Source of the DNA: Acetatifactor sp.
Lineage (GTDB): Bacteria > Bacillota > Clostridia > Lachnospirales > Lachnospiraceae
Direction: 5' to 3'
Length of the DNA stretch: 64,000 bases
NCBI GenBank assembly: GCA_029055435.1
Contig: JAIDDH010000096.1
Coordinates: 1-64,000, forward strand
Shown: positions 15,321 through 25,514 of the stretch, in pieces
Layout: each line of letters begins with the position of its first letter
How positions within the stretch are numbered: the first letter of the stretch is position 1
The notes under the pieces: generated by a model
The model's database searches: none
Told to the model about the DNA's origin: nothing
The model's input: the letters and a program-made list of their open reading frames with translations, nothing else
Position numbers and translations under genes: made by a program

Positions 15321-17237
15321 TCATTCCGGCATTCCTTTGTCAACAAAGGACGCGGTCTCGCGAGACCTGCTTTCCCTTCTTTTCGCAAAGAAATCAAGAA
15401 TCGCCTCCACCGTCCGCTCATTCAGCTCCGGCACCTCCGCCAGCTCCTCTCTGGTGGCGTTTCCGATCTCTTCCAGCGATTTAAAATGGCGCATCAGCGC
15501 CTTCCTGCGGGCAGGTCCCACCCCGGGAATATCGTCCAGCACGGACTTCACCTGAGCCTTGCTGCGCAGGGATCTGTGGTACTCGATGGCAAATCTGTGC
15601 GCCTCATCCTGAATGCGCGTAATCAGCTTAAAACCCTCCGAATGGGTGTCGATGGGCAGCTCTACATTATTAAAATACAGCCCTCTGGTGCGATGATTGT
15701 CGTCCTTCACCATGCCGCAGACAGGGATGTGAATGTGCAATTCGTTCAAAACCTCCAGTGCGATATTGACCTGCCCCCGGCCGCCGTCCATGAGCAGCAA
15801 ATCAGGAAATTTAGTAAAACTTCCAAATTCCTTCTCCAGCTCTTTCTCCTGAAGCTCTCTGCTCTCCTCCATACCGTGGACAAACCGCCTTGTCAGGACC
15901 TCCTTCATGCAGGCATAATCATCCGGCCCGGACACGCTCTTGATGCGGAATTTCCGGTAATCGCTGCGCTTGGGCTTTCCCTTCTCATAGACCACCATAG
16001 AGCCCACATTTTCAAAACCATTCGTGTTGGAAATATCGAAGGCCTCCATGCGATCGATGCCGGACAGCCCCAGGATTGCCGCAATCTCTTTCACCGCGCC
16101 GATGGTGCGGCCCTCCTCGCGTTTTAATCTCTCCCTGTCCTGACTCAGAATCAATTTTGCATTTCCCGCCGCCAGCTCCACCAGCTTCTCCTTGCTGCCG
16201 ATTTTGGGCACGCGCAGATACACCCGATTTCCCTTGCGCTCAGACAGCCACCGCTCAATCAGCGCCGCATCCTCGATTTCGTATTGCAGCATCAGCTCTT
16301 TCGGAATAAAAGGCGTACCCGCATAAAATTGCTTGACAAAATCCTGTAAAATACCGGGTTTGTTGTTTTGTGACACATTTGTCATGTAGTAATGTTCTCT
16401 GCCGATCAGCTTGCCATCCCTGACAAAAAACACCTGCACCACAGCCTCCCGCTCATCCTGATAGAGCGCGATCACATCCTTATCCTCACCCACGCTGTCG
16501 GTGATCTTCTGTTTCTGGGATACGGCCTTGACGCTGTTATACAGATCACGATACCTGGCCGCCTCCTCAAATTCCATAGCCTCCGCCGCAGCCTTCATCT
16601 GCTGCTCCAGACTCTTCAGAATCGGACTGTAATTGCCATTTAAAAAAGACAGCGCTTCCTCCACCCGCGCCCGATACTCCTCCTCGCCCACATTGCCCGC
16701 ACAGGGAGCAAGGCACTGCTTGATGTGATAATTCAGGCAGGGTCTGTCCAATCCGATATCTCTGGGCAATACCCGGTTACAGGTGCGGAGCTGATAGAGC
16801 TTATTCAAAAGCTCTATGGTATCCTTCACGGCTCCTGCGCTGGTGTAGGGCCCAAAATACTTGGATTTATCCTTCTTCATAGTGCGGGAAAGCATAATGC
16901 GGGGAAAGGCTTCTCCCACCGTCACCTTAATATATGGATAGGTCTTGTCATCCTTCAGGAGCGTATTATACTTTGGGGAATGCTCTTTAATCAGATTGTT
17001 TTCCAGCACCAAAGCCTCCAGCTCCGAGTCTGTCACAATATACTCAAAACGCGCAATAAGGGAAACCATCTTGTCTATGGCCGGCCCTCTGCCGATGTTC
17101 TCCCGAAAATAGGAGCGCACACGGTTATGGAGATTAATTGCCTTGCCCACATACAAAATGGTATCCCTCTGGTCACGCATAATATAGACTCCCGGTTCAT
17201 TTGGGAGCTTTTTTAACTCTTCTTCTATGTTGAACAT
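15321..17237 (-). CDS. uvrC: UvrABC excision nuclease subunit C
   Basis: A 638-aa protein that makes both incisions in nucleotide excision repair. Domains in order: GIY-YIG nuclease ([20 protein letters not shown]), a UVR motif around [22 protein letters not shown], the RNase H-like C-terminal nuclease ([20 protein letters not shown] and [11 protein letters not shown]), and terminal helix-hairpin-helix repeats ([18 protein letters not shown]). Full length. Start ATG 17237 follows AGGAG. Confidence 0.96.
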   Translation of the reverse strand: MFNIEEELKKLPNEPGVYIMRDQRDTILYVGKAINLHNRVRSYFRENIGRGPAIDKMVSLIARFEYIVTDSELEALVLENNLIKEHSPKYNTLLKDDKTYPYIKVTVGEAFPRIMLSRTMKKDKSKYFGPYTSAGAVKDTIELLNKLYQLRTCNRVLPRDIGLDRPCLNYHIKQCLAPCAGNVGEEEYRARVEEALSFLNGNYSPILKSLEQQMKAAAEAMEFEEAARYRDLYNSVKAVSQKQKITDSVGEDKDVIALYQDEREAVVQVFFVRDGKLIGREHYYMTNVSQNNKPGILQDFVKQFYAGTPFIPKELMLQYEIEDAALIERWLSERKGNRVYLRVPKIGSKEKLVELAAGNAKLILSQDRERLKREEGRTIGAVKEIAAILGLSGIDRMEAFDISNTNGFENVGSMVVYEKGKPKRSDYRKFRIKSVSGPDDYACMKEVLTRRFVHGMEESRELQEKELEKEFGSFTKFPDLLLMDGGRGQVNIALEVLNELHIHIPVCGMVKDDNHRTRGLYFNNVELPIDTHSEGFKLITRIQDEAHRFAIEYHRSLRSKAQVKSVLDDIPGVGPARRKALMRHFKSLEEIGNATREELAEVPELNERTVEAILDFFAKRRESRSRETASFVDKGMPE

Positions 17238-17281
17238 GCGCTGCTCCTGTTTTTAAATTTATCTGAACGCACTATTCAATA

Positions 17282-19486
17282 CTATTCGATTCTTCCGTTG
17301 GAAAATCTCCCCCTCAAGTGGCCGGAATCCTCCGCCCCACTATCATCGCCCGTCTGTCCCGACGCAGGCTGATCCGGCTCGGAATATGGCTGATCCGGCT
17401 CGGAATGAGGCTGATCCGTTTCCCCGAGATTCCTGCCATTCAGAGAATCCAGCAATTTTCCGAAGTCATTGGAACCTCCCAAAATCGAAGAAGCTTCGGC
17501 GTTTCCGGATTCCTTCGAACTTTCAGCTTCCTTAGAATTTTCAGCATCCTTGGATTCCTCCGGCTCTGGAATACCCTTGGTCTCCCGGAATATCTTCATG
17601 AACTCCTTGCCGGTGATGGTTTCCTTCTCGATGAGGAAAGCCGCCAGTTTGTCCATGACCTCCCTGTTCTCGCGAAGCAACTCAAGCGCCTTCTCATAAC
17701 TCTCTTTGATAATAGCCACCACCTCGGCGTCTATCTCGGCAGCAGTCTCATCACTGCAGTTTAAGGCCGTCCGTCCCTCCAGATACTGGCTCTCCACAGT
17801 GGCCAGGCTGACCAGACCAAACTTTCTGCTCATACCATAGCGCACCACCATATTGCGGGCAATGGCTGTGGCCCGCTCGATATCGTTGGCAGCGCCGGTA
17901 GTCACCGTCTCGAACACCACTTCCTCGGCGGCACGTCCGCCCACCAGACTCACAAGCAAGTCCCGCAGCTCTGCCTCGGTGTTCAGATATTTCTCTTCCT
18001 CGGGCACCTGCATCACATAGCCCAGCGCTCCCATGGTGCGGGGCACAATCGTAATCTTCTGCACGGGCTCGGAATTCTTCTGCAATGCGCTGATCAGGGC
18101 ATGGCCGACCTCATGATAGGCGACAATCTTGCGCTCCTCCTTGCTCATGATGCGATCCTTTTTCTCCTTGCCCACCAGAACCACTTCAACGGCGTTAAAC
18201 AAATCCTGCTGATTGACAAACTCACGCTTCTCCTTGACAGCATTGATAGCCGCCTCGTTTATCATATTGGCCAGATCGGAACCCACTGCTCCGCTGGTTG
18301 CCAGCGCGATGGCGTCCAAATCCACCGTCTCGTCCATCTTGACATCCTTGGCATGCACCTTCAGGATTTCTACACGCCCCTTCAAATCCGGCTTGTCTAC
18401 AATGATCCGCCTGTCAAAACGCCCGGGACGCAAAAGCGCCTTATCCAAGATCTCCGGCCTGTTGGTGGCCGCCAGAATCAGAATACCCTTGGAGCTATCA
18501 AAACCGTCCATCTCGGAGAGAAGCTGATTCAGCGTCTGTTCCCGCTCCTCATTTCCTCCACCGTATTTGTAGTCACGGCTGCGTCCGATGGCGTCAATCT
18601 CATCGATAAACACAATACAGGGAGCATGCTTGGTGGCCTCCTTGAACAGATCGCGCACGCGGCTCGCACCCACGCCCACATACATCTCAATAAAATCAGA
18701 ACCAGTCAGAGAGAAAAAGGGCACCTTGGCCTCTCCCGCCACCGCTCTTGCAAGCAAAGTCTTACCGGTTCCGGGCGGTCCCACAAGCAGCGCGCCCTTG
18801 GGGAGCTTCGCGCCGATTTTCGTATATTTTCCGGGGTCATGCAAAAAGTCCACAACCTCCACCAAAGACTCTTTCGCCTCGTCCTCGCCGGCCACATCCT
18901 TGAAGGTCACGCCGGTCTCCTTCTGCACATAGATCTTTGCATTGCTCTTGCCGACGCTCAAAGGCCCGCCCACTCCGTTCATCTTGCGGAACATAAAGCC
19001 CATCAAAACCCAGAGCAATACCAGCGGCAGCACGATAGTGAGCAGAATATCCATCCAGCGGCTGTCGGACACCACACGCTGAGCGGAAATTTGCTTTTCC
19101 TCCAGCCTTGCAGTGAGCGTGGTCAGATCCTCCATCATACGGGTGGTATAGCTCTCTCCTTTGAGTTTGATATTATTGCCATAGCGCTCCAAAAAAGCGG
19201 CGGTGAAGGGGTCCATTTTCTTCTCCTGCGCTTCCTTGTCATATTTCAAAGTCACGCTCAAAATGGACTTCTCATAATTCACCAGCACGGACTCCACCTT
19301 GTCCTCCTTCAAATCCTGAAGGAATTTGGTGTACTCCTGCTCTTCCTGCCTGCCGCTTCCCAGCAGCAGCCCGGAAAACAATATCACCACCAAAAGGGAA
19401 CACAACATGGCAATCAAAAGCATTCCGATATTCGGTCTTCTCGGCGGCTGATTATTGCCGTTATTATTATTTTGACGATTATCCAT
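17282..19486 (-). CDS. ftsH: ATP-dependent zinc metalloprotease FtsH
   Basis: A 734-aa membrane protease from ATG 19486, which follows GGAG; the track start is longer and lacks support. Residues ~20-45 and ~148-167 are the two transmembrane segments bracketing the extracytoplasmic domain. The AAA module has Walker A GPPGTGKT (~236-243), Walker [12 protein letters not shown] and the second region of homology. The zinc site is AYHEVGHAL, with the variant HEVGH in place of HEAGH. The C-terminal tail is Ser/Glu-rich with the repeated [20 protein letters not shown]. Confidence 0.95.
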   Translation of the reverse strand: MDNRQNNNNGNNQPPRRPNIGMLLIAMLCSLLVVILFSGLLLGSGRQEEQEYTKFLQDLKEDKVESVLVNYEKSILSVTLKYDKEAQEKKMDPFTAAFLERYGNNIKLKGESYTTRMMEDLTTLTARLEEKQISAQRVVSDSRWMDILLTIVLPLVLLWVLMGFMFRKMNGVGGPLSVGKSNAKIYVQKETGVTFKDVAGEDEAKESLVEVVDFLHDPGKYTKIGAKLPKGALLVGPPGTGKTLLARAVAGEAKVPFFSLTGSDFIEMYVGVGASRVRDLFKEATKHAPCIVFIDEIDAIGRSRDYKYGGGNEEREQTLNQLLSEMDGFDSSKGILILAATNRPEILDKALLRPGRFDRRIIVDKPDLKGRVEILKVHAKDVKMDETVDLDAIALATSGAVGSDLANMINEAAINAVKEKREFVNQQDLFNAVEVVLVGKEKKDRIMSKEERKIVAYHEVGHALISALQKNSEPVQKITIVPRTMGALGYVMQVPEEEKYLNTEAELRDLLVSLVGGRAAEEVVFETVTTGAANDIERATAIARNMVVRYGMSRKFGLVSLATVESQYLEGRTALNCSDETAAEIDAEVVAIIKESYEKALELLRENREVMDKLAAFLIEKETITGKEFMKIFRETKGIPEPEESKDAENSKEAESSKESGNAEASSILGGSNDFGKLLDSLNGRNLGETDQPHSEPDQPYSEPDQPASGQTGDDSGAEDSGHLRGRFSNGRIE

Positions 19487-19523
19487 AATTACTCCATTTC
19501 CCGGCTGTGCACCGATATGTTCC

Positions 19524-19552
19524 ATTATATAGACAGTTTCACCATAAATCAA
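19524..19552 (-). promoter_or_regulatory. Promoter of ftsH
   Basis: On the minus strand TTGATT, 17-nt spacer, TATAAT, about 35 nt upstream of the ftsH start. Confidence 0.65.
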
Positions 19553-19585
19553 TAAAAGAAATATTAAATATTACCCAATTGCCCA

Positions 19586-19614
19586 TTGATTTTAAATGGA
19601 AATTTCTGTATGAT
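19586..19614 (+). promoter_or_regulatory. Promoter of the DUF1846 gene
   Basis: TTGATT, 17-nt spacer, TATGAT, about 30 nt upstream of the ATG. Divergent from the ftsH promoter. Confidence 0.6.
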
Positions 19615-19649
19615 AAAACAAAAATCAGACAGAAAACGGAGAAATATTC

Positions 19650-21134
19650 ATGAGAAAAACAGGCTTTGACAATGATAAATATCTCCAGATGCAGTCGGAG
19701 AGAATCAAGGAAAGAATTGCTGCTTTCGGCGGAAAGCTTTATCTGGAATTCGGAGGAAAACTTTTTGACGATTACCACGCATCCCGCGTGCTTCCGGGTT
19801 TCAAACCTGACAGCAAAATTAACATGCTGGCACAGTTGAAGGAGCAGGCCGAGATTGTCATTGTCATCAACTCTGCCGATATCGAAAAAAATAAAGTGCG
19901 CTCCGATCTGGGTATCACTTATGATCTGGATGTGCTGCGTCTCATCGACGCGTTTCGCGGCTACGGCCTCTATGTGGGCAGCGTATGTCTGACACAATTC
20001 GCTGCACAGCCCAGCGCCATCGCTTATCAGAAAAAACTGGAATCACTCGGCATGAAAGTCTACCGCCACTACTCCATCGAGGGCTATCCCTATAATATTC
20101 CGCTGATTGTCAGCGACGACGGTTACGGCAAAAACGAATATATTGAAACCACGCGTTCTCTGGTGGTCATCACCGCTCCCGGTCCGGGCAGCGGCAAGAT
20201 GGCCACCTGCCTCTCCCAGCTCTACCATGAGTACAAGAGAGGCATCACCGCCGGCTATGCAAAGTATGAGACCTTCCCCATCTGGAATATCCCTCTGAAG
20301 CATCCGGTAAATCTGGCATATGAGGCCGCCACGGCGGATCTGAACGATGTGAATATGATCGATCCCTTCCATCTGGAGGCTTATCAGGAGACCACCATCA
20401 ATTATAATCGCGATGTGGAGGTCTTCCCCGTACTGCGCGCCATGTTTGAGAAAATCATGGGGGAATGCCCTTACAAATCCCCTACTGACATGGGTGTCAA
20501 CATGGCAGGATATGGCATTGTGGACGACGATGCCGTGCAGACTGCCGCCAGACAGGAAATTATCCGCAGATACTACAACACTCTCTGCCAGAAACGACAG
20601 GGCAATGCGGATGACGAACAACTGGTAAAAATCGAGCTTTTGATGAAGCAGGCCGAAATTACCACCGATGAGCGCCCGGTTATCAGCGCCGCCAAGATCA
20701 AGGCAGCCGCTACCGGAGAGCCTGCAACGGCCATCGAGCTTCCCGACGGACGAATCATCACCGGCAAGACCAGCGAACTTCTGGGGGCATCCTCCGCCAT
20801 GCTTCTGAACGCCCTGAAGACTTTGGCGGATATCGACGACGAGGTTCAGTTGATCTCCCCCACGATTATAGAGCCCATTCAGAATCTGAAGGTGCGGCAT
20901 CTGCGCAACAAAAATCCCCGTCTGCACACGGATGAGGTATTAATTGCGCTCTCCATCTGCGCCGCCACCGACGACAAGGCCAGACGCGCCATGGAACAGC
21001 TTCAGAATCTGGCCAATTCCGAGGTTCACTCCAGCGTCATTCTCTCTCAGGTGGATCAAAATGTCTTCCGGAAACTGGGCATCAACCTGACCTGCGAGCC
21101 GGATTATCAGAGTCAGAAGCTGTACCACCGCTAA
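19650..21134 (+). CDS. DUF1846 family protein
   Basis: A 494-aa soluble protein that matches the DUF1846 family from beginning (TGFDNDKYLQMQSERIKERI) to end. The central VITAPGPGSGKMATCLSQLYHE looks like a P-loop-type nucleotide-binding segment, and YETFPIWNIPLKHPVNLAYEAATADL is a strongly conserved stretch. The role of the family is not established. RBS AACGGAGAAATATTC precedes the ATG. It is a single gene divergent from ftsH and followed by a large palindromic intergenic element. Confidence 0.9.
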   Translation: MRKTGFDNDKYLQMQSERIKERIAAFGGKLYLEFGGKLFDDYHASRVLPGFKPDSKINMLAQLKEQAEIVIVINSADIEKNKVRSDLGITYDLDVLRLIDAFRGYGLYVGSVCLTQFAAQPSAIAYQKKLESLGMKVYRHYSIEGYPYNIPLIVSDDGYGKNEYIETTRSLVVITAPGPGSGKMATCLSQLYHEYKRGITAGYAKYETFPIWNIPLKHPVNLAYEAATADLNDVNMIDPFHLEAYQETTINYNRDVEVFPVLRAMFEKIMGECPYKSPTDMGVNMAGYGIVDDDAVQTAARQEIIRRYYNTLCQKRQGNADDEQLVKIELLMKQAEITTDERPVISAAKIKAAATGEPATAIELPDGRIITGKTSELLGASSAMLLNALKTLADIDDEVQLISPTIIEPIQNLKVRHLRNKNPRLHTDEVLIALSICAATDDKARRAMEQLQNLANSEVHSSVILSQVDQNVFRKLGINLTCEPDYQSQKLYHR

Positions 21135-21150
21135 GGTTATAGTTCAGCCT

Positions 21151-21436
21151 AAAGCATTGCGAGTGCTATTTCATCAGTGTCGGCAGGAGGCGACAGGGAT
21201 GGATTCGCGGCTGGCTACGGTTGGGTGTTTTCTAATAGTGCTGTGATAAATATTGCAATCTACGGGTCGGCTCTAAGGTGCCTCCATGCACCCTAGAGCC
21301 TAAAATGCGCATCCGTGCGCATTTCACCCTGGACTCCGGCACGCACTATAAGAAAACACACCAACCTCCGCCAATGCCTGCAAATCCATCCCTGTCGCCT
21401 CCTGCTCGATACCGGCTAAATGTAGCACTCGCAATG
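21151..21436. repeat. Large imperfect palindromic intergenic element (MITE-like or structured RNA)
   Basis: Two arms of about 100 nt are inverted copies of each other. Shared blocks include CATTGCGAGTGCTA, GCAGGAGGCGACAGGGATGG and GTGTTTTCT(A/T)ATAGTGC. The central ~90 nt contains two more hairpins: GGCTCTA-AGGTGC / GCACC-CTAGAGCC and AAATGCGCA / TGCGCATTT. No ORF of note lies inside. It fills the gap between the DUF1846 gene and the next gene. The layout suggests a non-autonomous transposon or a repetitive palindromic element; no second copy was seen in the window. Confidence 0.6.
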
Positions 21437-21582
21437 TTTTATGTTGAATAACTGTACAAGCAAATAGAGTCTAAATAAATACTAAGTCACATTAACTTGA
21501 CAAGGGAAAGCAAAGGTTGTAGAATTTATGCAGTTGTTTACAAACAAGAAAGCTGTCAAAACAGCAGAAATGAGGGGAAAAT

Positions 21583-22833
21583 ATGGGAGATACAAACGAA
21601 CAAAAGCAAAATGGTACTGCGAATGCAAAATCAAAGCTTCCTATAATATTGGCGGGAGCAGGGGCAGCCGTTGTGGCATTGCTTCTTTTGGTTATAGTGC
21701 TTGTTGTGGTAATGGTCAATGCAGGAAAGACAATCAATTTAAATAAGTATGCATCCATTAATGTAACCGGCTATAACACCGTAGGCACTGCGCAGATAGA
21801 TTTTGACTACGAACAGTTCAAAGAGGACTATGGCAACAAGATTAAATTTAAAAGTAAAGATGAAAACACCTCATTCATGTCAATGTTCTATTCTTCTCCG
21901 GCAGACTGTCTTATAGGAGAATATGTGGATGGTTCCTTTGATAAAAATTCACAGATTTCCAATGGGGATGAAATTGTATACAAATGGGATTGCGACGATG
22001 AGGAAATTAAAAAGCTTTTCGGATATAAGGTAAAATATAAAGACCTTAAGCTGACTGTAAAAGGGCTGGAGGAAGTTGCCACATTTGATCCGTTTGAAGG
22101 TGTGGAACTGATTTATACCGGCATTGCACCAAACGGCAGCGCGGAAGTGAAAAACAATTCCACTGCCCCTTATGCAAGCCGCCTCTCCTTCCAGATGGAT
22201 GTCCGTGACGGACTGTCTAACGGAGATGTCGTGACGGTAACAGTTTACGATGGGGGTTCTCAGAATCCCATGCAATACTTTATCAATGCATTCGATGCGA
22301 TTCCCTCCACAACGGAGAAACAGTTTACAGTGGACGGTTTGGGAAGCTATGCTGATTCCGCAGCTCAGATTCCGGCAGACACCCTGGAAAAAATGAAATC
22401 TCAGGCGAATGACCTGATTAATGCATATGTAGCAAATAATTGGAATTCAGGGTCTCGTATGGACAGCTGCAATTACATCGGAAATTACTTCCTGACAGCA
22501 AAGAATGCTCAAAGTTATGGGGATTACAGCAACATTATTCTGGTTTATGAAATCCAGATCACCATAGACAATCAGGACAGAAACATTCTTGATTCCTTTA
22601 CTTTCTATACGGCAGTCACTTATACAGATCCGATTCTTTTACCGGACGGCACCTGTAGTATAGATTTGTCCCGGGGCAGTCTTGCAAGCAACACTTTCAG
22701 CAAACAATATCCCGGAGGATGGTTCGGATATACTTATACTATAAAGGGATATGAAGACCTTGACACCTTGCAGAACAAACTTGTGACAACACAGATTGAC
22801 CGTTACAGTTATGAGAACAATATCTCTCAATAA
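21583..22833 (+). CDS. Membrane-anchored extracytoplasmic protein of unknown function
   Basis: A 416-aa protein. A polar 20-residue cytoplasmic start is followed by one long hydrophobic helix (LPIILAGAGAAVVALLLLVIVLVVVMV, ~19-45), so the remaining ~370 residues are probably outside. That part is acidic, rich in Thr/Asn/Tyr and beta-strand-like (SFQMDVRDGLSNGDVVTVTVYDGG). It resembles clostridial anchored proteins that often carry an N-terminal zinc ribbon, but no Cys pairs are present here. ATG follows AGGGGAAAATATGGGAG-like sequence. Function not recognised. Confidence 0.7.
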   Translation: MGDTNEQKQNGTANAKSKLPIILAGAGAAVVALLLLVIVLVVVMVNAGKTINLNKYASINVTGYNTVGTAQIDFDYEQFKEDYGNKIKFKSKDENTSFMSMFYSSPADCLIGEYVDGSFDKNSQISNGDEIVYKWDCDDEEIKKLFGYKVKYKDLKLTVKGLEEVATFDPFEGVELIYTGIAPNGSAEVKNNSTAPYASRLSFQMDVRDGLSNGDVVTVTVYDGGSQNPMQYFINAFDAIPSTTEKQFTVDGLGSYADSAAQIPADTLEKMKSQANDLINAYVANNWNSGSRMDSCNYIGNYFLTAKNAQSYGDYSNIILVYEIQITIDNQDRNILDSFTFYTAVTYTDPILLPDGTCSIDLSRGSLASNTFSKQYPGGWFGYTYTIKGYEDLDTLQNKLVTTQIDRYSYENNISQ

Positions 22834-22859
22834 ATAACGTAGTCATGTAGACAAAAATC

Positions 22860-22902
22860 AGAGCGAAGACGCTCCCACTTGCGGGAGGCTTCGCTCTTTT
22901 TT
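22860..22902 (+). terminator. Intrinsic terminator or attenuator before pyrG
   Basis: GAGCGAAG-A-CGCTCCC / GGGAG-G-CTTCGCTC stem followed by seven T. It ends the upstream gene and sits only 36 nt before the pyrG start codon. Confidence 0.85.
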
Positions 22903-22938
22903 TACATTCAAAAATATTGGAAGCGGGAGGAGCACATT

Positions 22939-24555
22939 ATGGTAAAATATGTATTTGTAACGGGCGGTGTGGTTTCCGGTCTCGGCAAGGGTATCACGGC
23001 GGCGTCTCTTGGTCGGCTTTTAAAGGCCAGAGGATATAAAGTCACCATGCAGAAATTTGATCCCTATATTAATATTGATCCCGGCACCATGAATCCCATT
23101 CAGCACGGCGAAGTGTTTGTCACGGACGACGGCGCGGAGACGGATCTGGATCTGGGACATTACGAGCGATTCATTGACGAAAGTCTGGACAAAAACTCCA
23201 ATGTCACCACCGGAAAGGTATACTGGTCCGTGCTTCAGAAGGAACGCCGCGGCGACTACGGCGGCGGCACCGTCCAGGTCATCCCTCATATCACCAACGA
23301 GATAAAAAGCCGCTTTTACCGCAACTTTACCGATACCGATATGCGCATCGCCATCATCGAAGTGGGCGGCACCGTGGGTGATATTGAAAGCCAACCCTTC
23401 CTTGAGTCCATCCGCCAGTTCCAGCATGAAGTGGGACATGAAAATGCCATCCTGATTCATGTAACCCTGATTCCCTACCTCCATGCCTCCGAGGAACTAA
23501 AGACCAAACCCACCCAGTCCAGCGTCAAGGATTTGCAGGGCATGGGGCTGCAGCCCGACATCATTGTCTGCCGCAGCGAACATCCGCTGGACGCCGCCAC
23601 CAAAGATAAAATTTCCCTGTTTTGCAATGTGCCCAGTAACCATGTGCTGCAGAATCTGGATGTGGAATACCTGTACGAAGCCCCTCTGGCCATGGAAAAA
23701 GAACAATTGGCACAGGCAGCCTGCGAATGCCTCCATCTGGAATGTCCTGAGCCCGACCTGTCAGATTGGGAGAAGATGGTAAACGATTTGAAGCATCCCA
23801 CCGACGAAGTGAAGATTGCATTAGTGGGAAAATATGTGGCGCTCCACGACGCCTACATCAGCGTGGTGGAAGCCTTGAAACACGGCGGCATCACCAATCA
23901 CACCACCGTCAACCTCAAATGGATTAACTCCGAGACCCTGACTGCAGATAACACACAGGAGCTGCTCGGTGACTGCAATGGCATTCTGGTGCCCGGCGGC
24001 TTCGGCTCCCGCGGTATCGACGGCATGCTTTACGCCATCAACTATGCCCGCACCCACGGTATTCCCTTTCTGGGACTCTGCCTGGGCATGCAGCTGACTA
24101 TTGTAGAATATGCCAGAAATGTACTGGGCTATAACGATGCCCACAGCATTGAACTGGATCCCGGAACCACGCATCCCGTCATCGCCCTGATGCCCGACCA
24201 GAACGGCGTGGAGGACATCGGCGGCACCCTGCGGCTTGGCTCCTGCCCCTGCCTGCTGGACAAAGACTCCAGAGCCTACGCGCTCTATAATGAAGAAATC
24301 ATCCACGAAAGACATCGCCACCGCTATGAAGTCAACAATGATTTCAGGGCTGCCCTCACGGAAAAGGGCCTTCGCCTCTCCGGCACCTCCCCCGACGGCC
24401 GTATTGTGGAAATGTGTGAGCTCAGCGAACATCCCTTCTACATCGCCACTCAGGCTCACCCTGAATTAAAATCCCGCCCCAACAGACCCCATCCGTTGTT
24501 TAAGGGATTTGTGGGAGCTGCCTTGAAGCACAAACAGCATACCGCCCTGGACTAA
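22939..24555 (+). CDS. pyrG: CTP synthase
   Basis: A 538-aa enzyme that makes CTP from UTP, ATP and glutamine. The N-terminal synthetase domain starts [19 protein letters not shown] and has [14 protein letters not shown]. The C-terminal class I glutamine amidotransferase shows VPGGFGSRG, the nucleophile Cys in LGLCLGMQ, and the terminal [18 protein letters not shown] with catalytic His and Glu. The track start is 20 codons upstream; ATG 22939 follows GGGAGGAG and matches the family start. A hairpin with a T-run immediately upstream may regulate it. Confidence 0.96.
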   Translation: MVKYVFVTGGVVSGLGKGITAASLGRLLKARGYKVTMQKFDPYINIDPGTMNPIQHGEVFVTDDGAETDLDLGHYERFIDESLDKNSNVTTGKVYWSVLQKERRGDYGGGTVQVIPHITNEIKSRFYRNFTDTDMRIAIIEVGGTVGDIESQPFLESIRQFQHEVGHENAILIHVTLIPYLHASEELKTKPTQSSVKDLQGMGLQPDIIVCRSEHPLDAATKDKISLFCNVPSNHVLQNLDVEYLYEAPLAMEKEQLAQAACECLHLECPEPDLSDWEKMVNDLKHPTDEVKIALVGKYVALHDAYISVVEALKHGGITNHTTVNLKWINSETLTADNTQELLGDCNGILVPGGFGSRGIDGMLYAINYARTHGIPFLGLCLGMQLTIVEYARNVLGYNDAHSIELDPGTTHPVIALMPDQNGVEDIGGTLRLGSCPCLLDKDSRAYALYNEEIIHERHRHRYEVNNDFRAALTEKGLRLSGTSPDGRIVEMCELSEHPFYIATQAHPELKSRPNRPHPLFKGFVGAALKHKQHTALD

Positions 24556-24576
24556 GGCCAGGGCGGCATAATTTTT
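24542..24576 (+). terminator. Intrinsic terminator of pyrG
   Basis: CCGCCCTGG / CCAGGGCGG perfect 9-bp stem with the TAA stop in the loop, followed by CATAATTTTT. Confidence 0.8.
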
Positions 24577-24686
24577 GCCTGAGTAATTTCATCGCGCTCG
24601 ATTCATATTGACTGTAGTGAGCTTATAATTCATTGGTGCATATCCTGAACCTGCACTGCCGCAAAGCCCAGGATCAGTGTCTGCCC

Positions 24687-25172
24687 TCATTCAGTTTCCA
24701 ACTCAAGTATGTATACACTTTTCCCCTCAATAACGCTGTCACTCTTCTGCACAACAGTATCCTTCCCCAGACAGAAAGCCGGACGCACTCCAAGATGACT
24801 GTCTGCGGGAGCAGTACCTAACTCATATATAACCCCTATTACTGTCACATCATATGTTTCCCCTATCCACGGTGTCCGCGTCCAATAGTGCCATGCCGTT
24901 CCGTCTGCCGCATATGCTTTTTTTACGGAATGCTCCGTATTTTTAAAATATTTTAACGGCGTTCCCTCTCTTGTTATAGTGTAATCAACACCAAAAGTTA
25001 TTCCGAGTTCCACGGCAGACAACAAAAATACTTTCCGCTCAATCATATGCGTGGCCTCAGCCCATTTCTCCTGATCATAACTTTCCATGTCCGTAACCTC
25101 GATTGTGGAAGTCACTATAGCCTCCTGCACGGCCAGAATCTTCACTCTGGTATCTTCATTAAATACTGGCAT
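24687..25172 (-). CDS. DUF6273 domain-containing protein
   Basis: A 161-aa protein carrying the pattern of the DUF6273 family: KVFLLSAVELG early, AWHYWTRTPW in the middle and HLGVRPAFCLG near the end. DUF6273 modules are common in Lachnospiraceae surface and phage-associated proteins, usually as part of larger chains; their role is unknown. Here the domain stands almost alone. Its ATG directly follows the stop codon of the upstream helix-turn-helix gene (AAATAGATG), so translation is probably coupled. Confidence 0.65.
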   Translation of the reverse strand: MPVFNEDTRVKILAVQEAIVTSTIEVTDMESYDQEKWAEATHMIERKVFLLSAVELGITFGVDYTITREGTPLKYFKNTEHSVKKAYAADGTAWHYWTRTPWIGETYDVTVIGVIYELGTAPADSHLGVRPAFCLGKDTVVQKSDSVIEGKSVYILELETE

Positions 25173-25514
25173 CTATTTATCTTCCTCCAACTTACTTTCT
25201 AGTTTTTCCATTTCATTTATAATGATAATCGCTTTATCCGTAAGTTCATACTTCCCCCGTTTTCCTTCAATCGGAAGCAACAAATTATCATCTCTTAGCT
25301 GCTTAAATAATTTATTTATGGTTATAGTGCTCACACCAATTAAAGGCGCCATTTCTGCCTGGGAAAGCGGACTATATTTTGTGCCATTTGGCAGTTCAAT
25401 CTGACAAGAATACATATACTTCAAAATCCTATATGCATTATTTGTCATTTTATCAATTACTGATTTCATAAGTTCAATTCTACACCCTCTCATAATTTCT
25501 ATATTCTTATACAT
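25173..25514 (-). CDS. Winged helix-turn-helix regulator
   Basis: Up to 113 aa, with internal Met at 8 and 16 as alternative starts. The core NAYRILKYMYSCQIELPNGTKYSPLSQAEMAPLIGVSTITINKLFKQLRDDNLLLPIEGKRGKYELTDKA reads as a winged helix: recognition helix GVSTITINKLFKQL, then a wing with RGKYELT. It ends in a short acidic coiled tail. It is adjacent to and upstream of the DUF6273 gene with no gap, so the two form a small operon; the regulator may control it. Confidence 0.7.
   Translation of the reverse strand: MYKNIEIMRGCRIELMKSVIDKMTNNAYRILKYMYSCQIELPNGTKYSPLSQAEMAPLIGVSTITINKLFKQLRDDNLLLPIEGKRGKYELTDKAIIIINEMEKLESKLEEDK

Noticed and set aside
18101-19555. 484-aa plus-strand ORF
   Set aside because: Antisense to ftsH, His/Gln/Leu-rich shadow translation.
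21151-21436. Insertion sequence
   Set aside because: No transposase or remnant lies between the inverted arms; at most a non-autonomous element.
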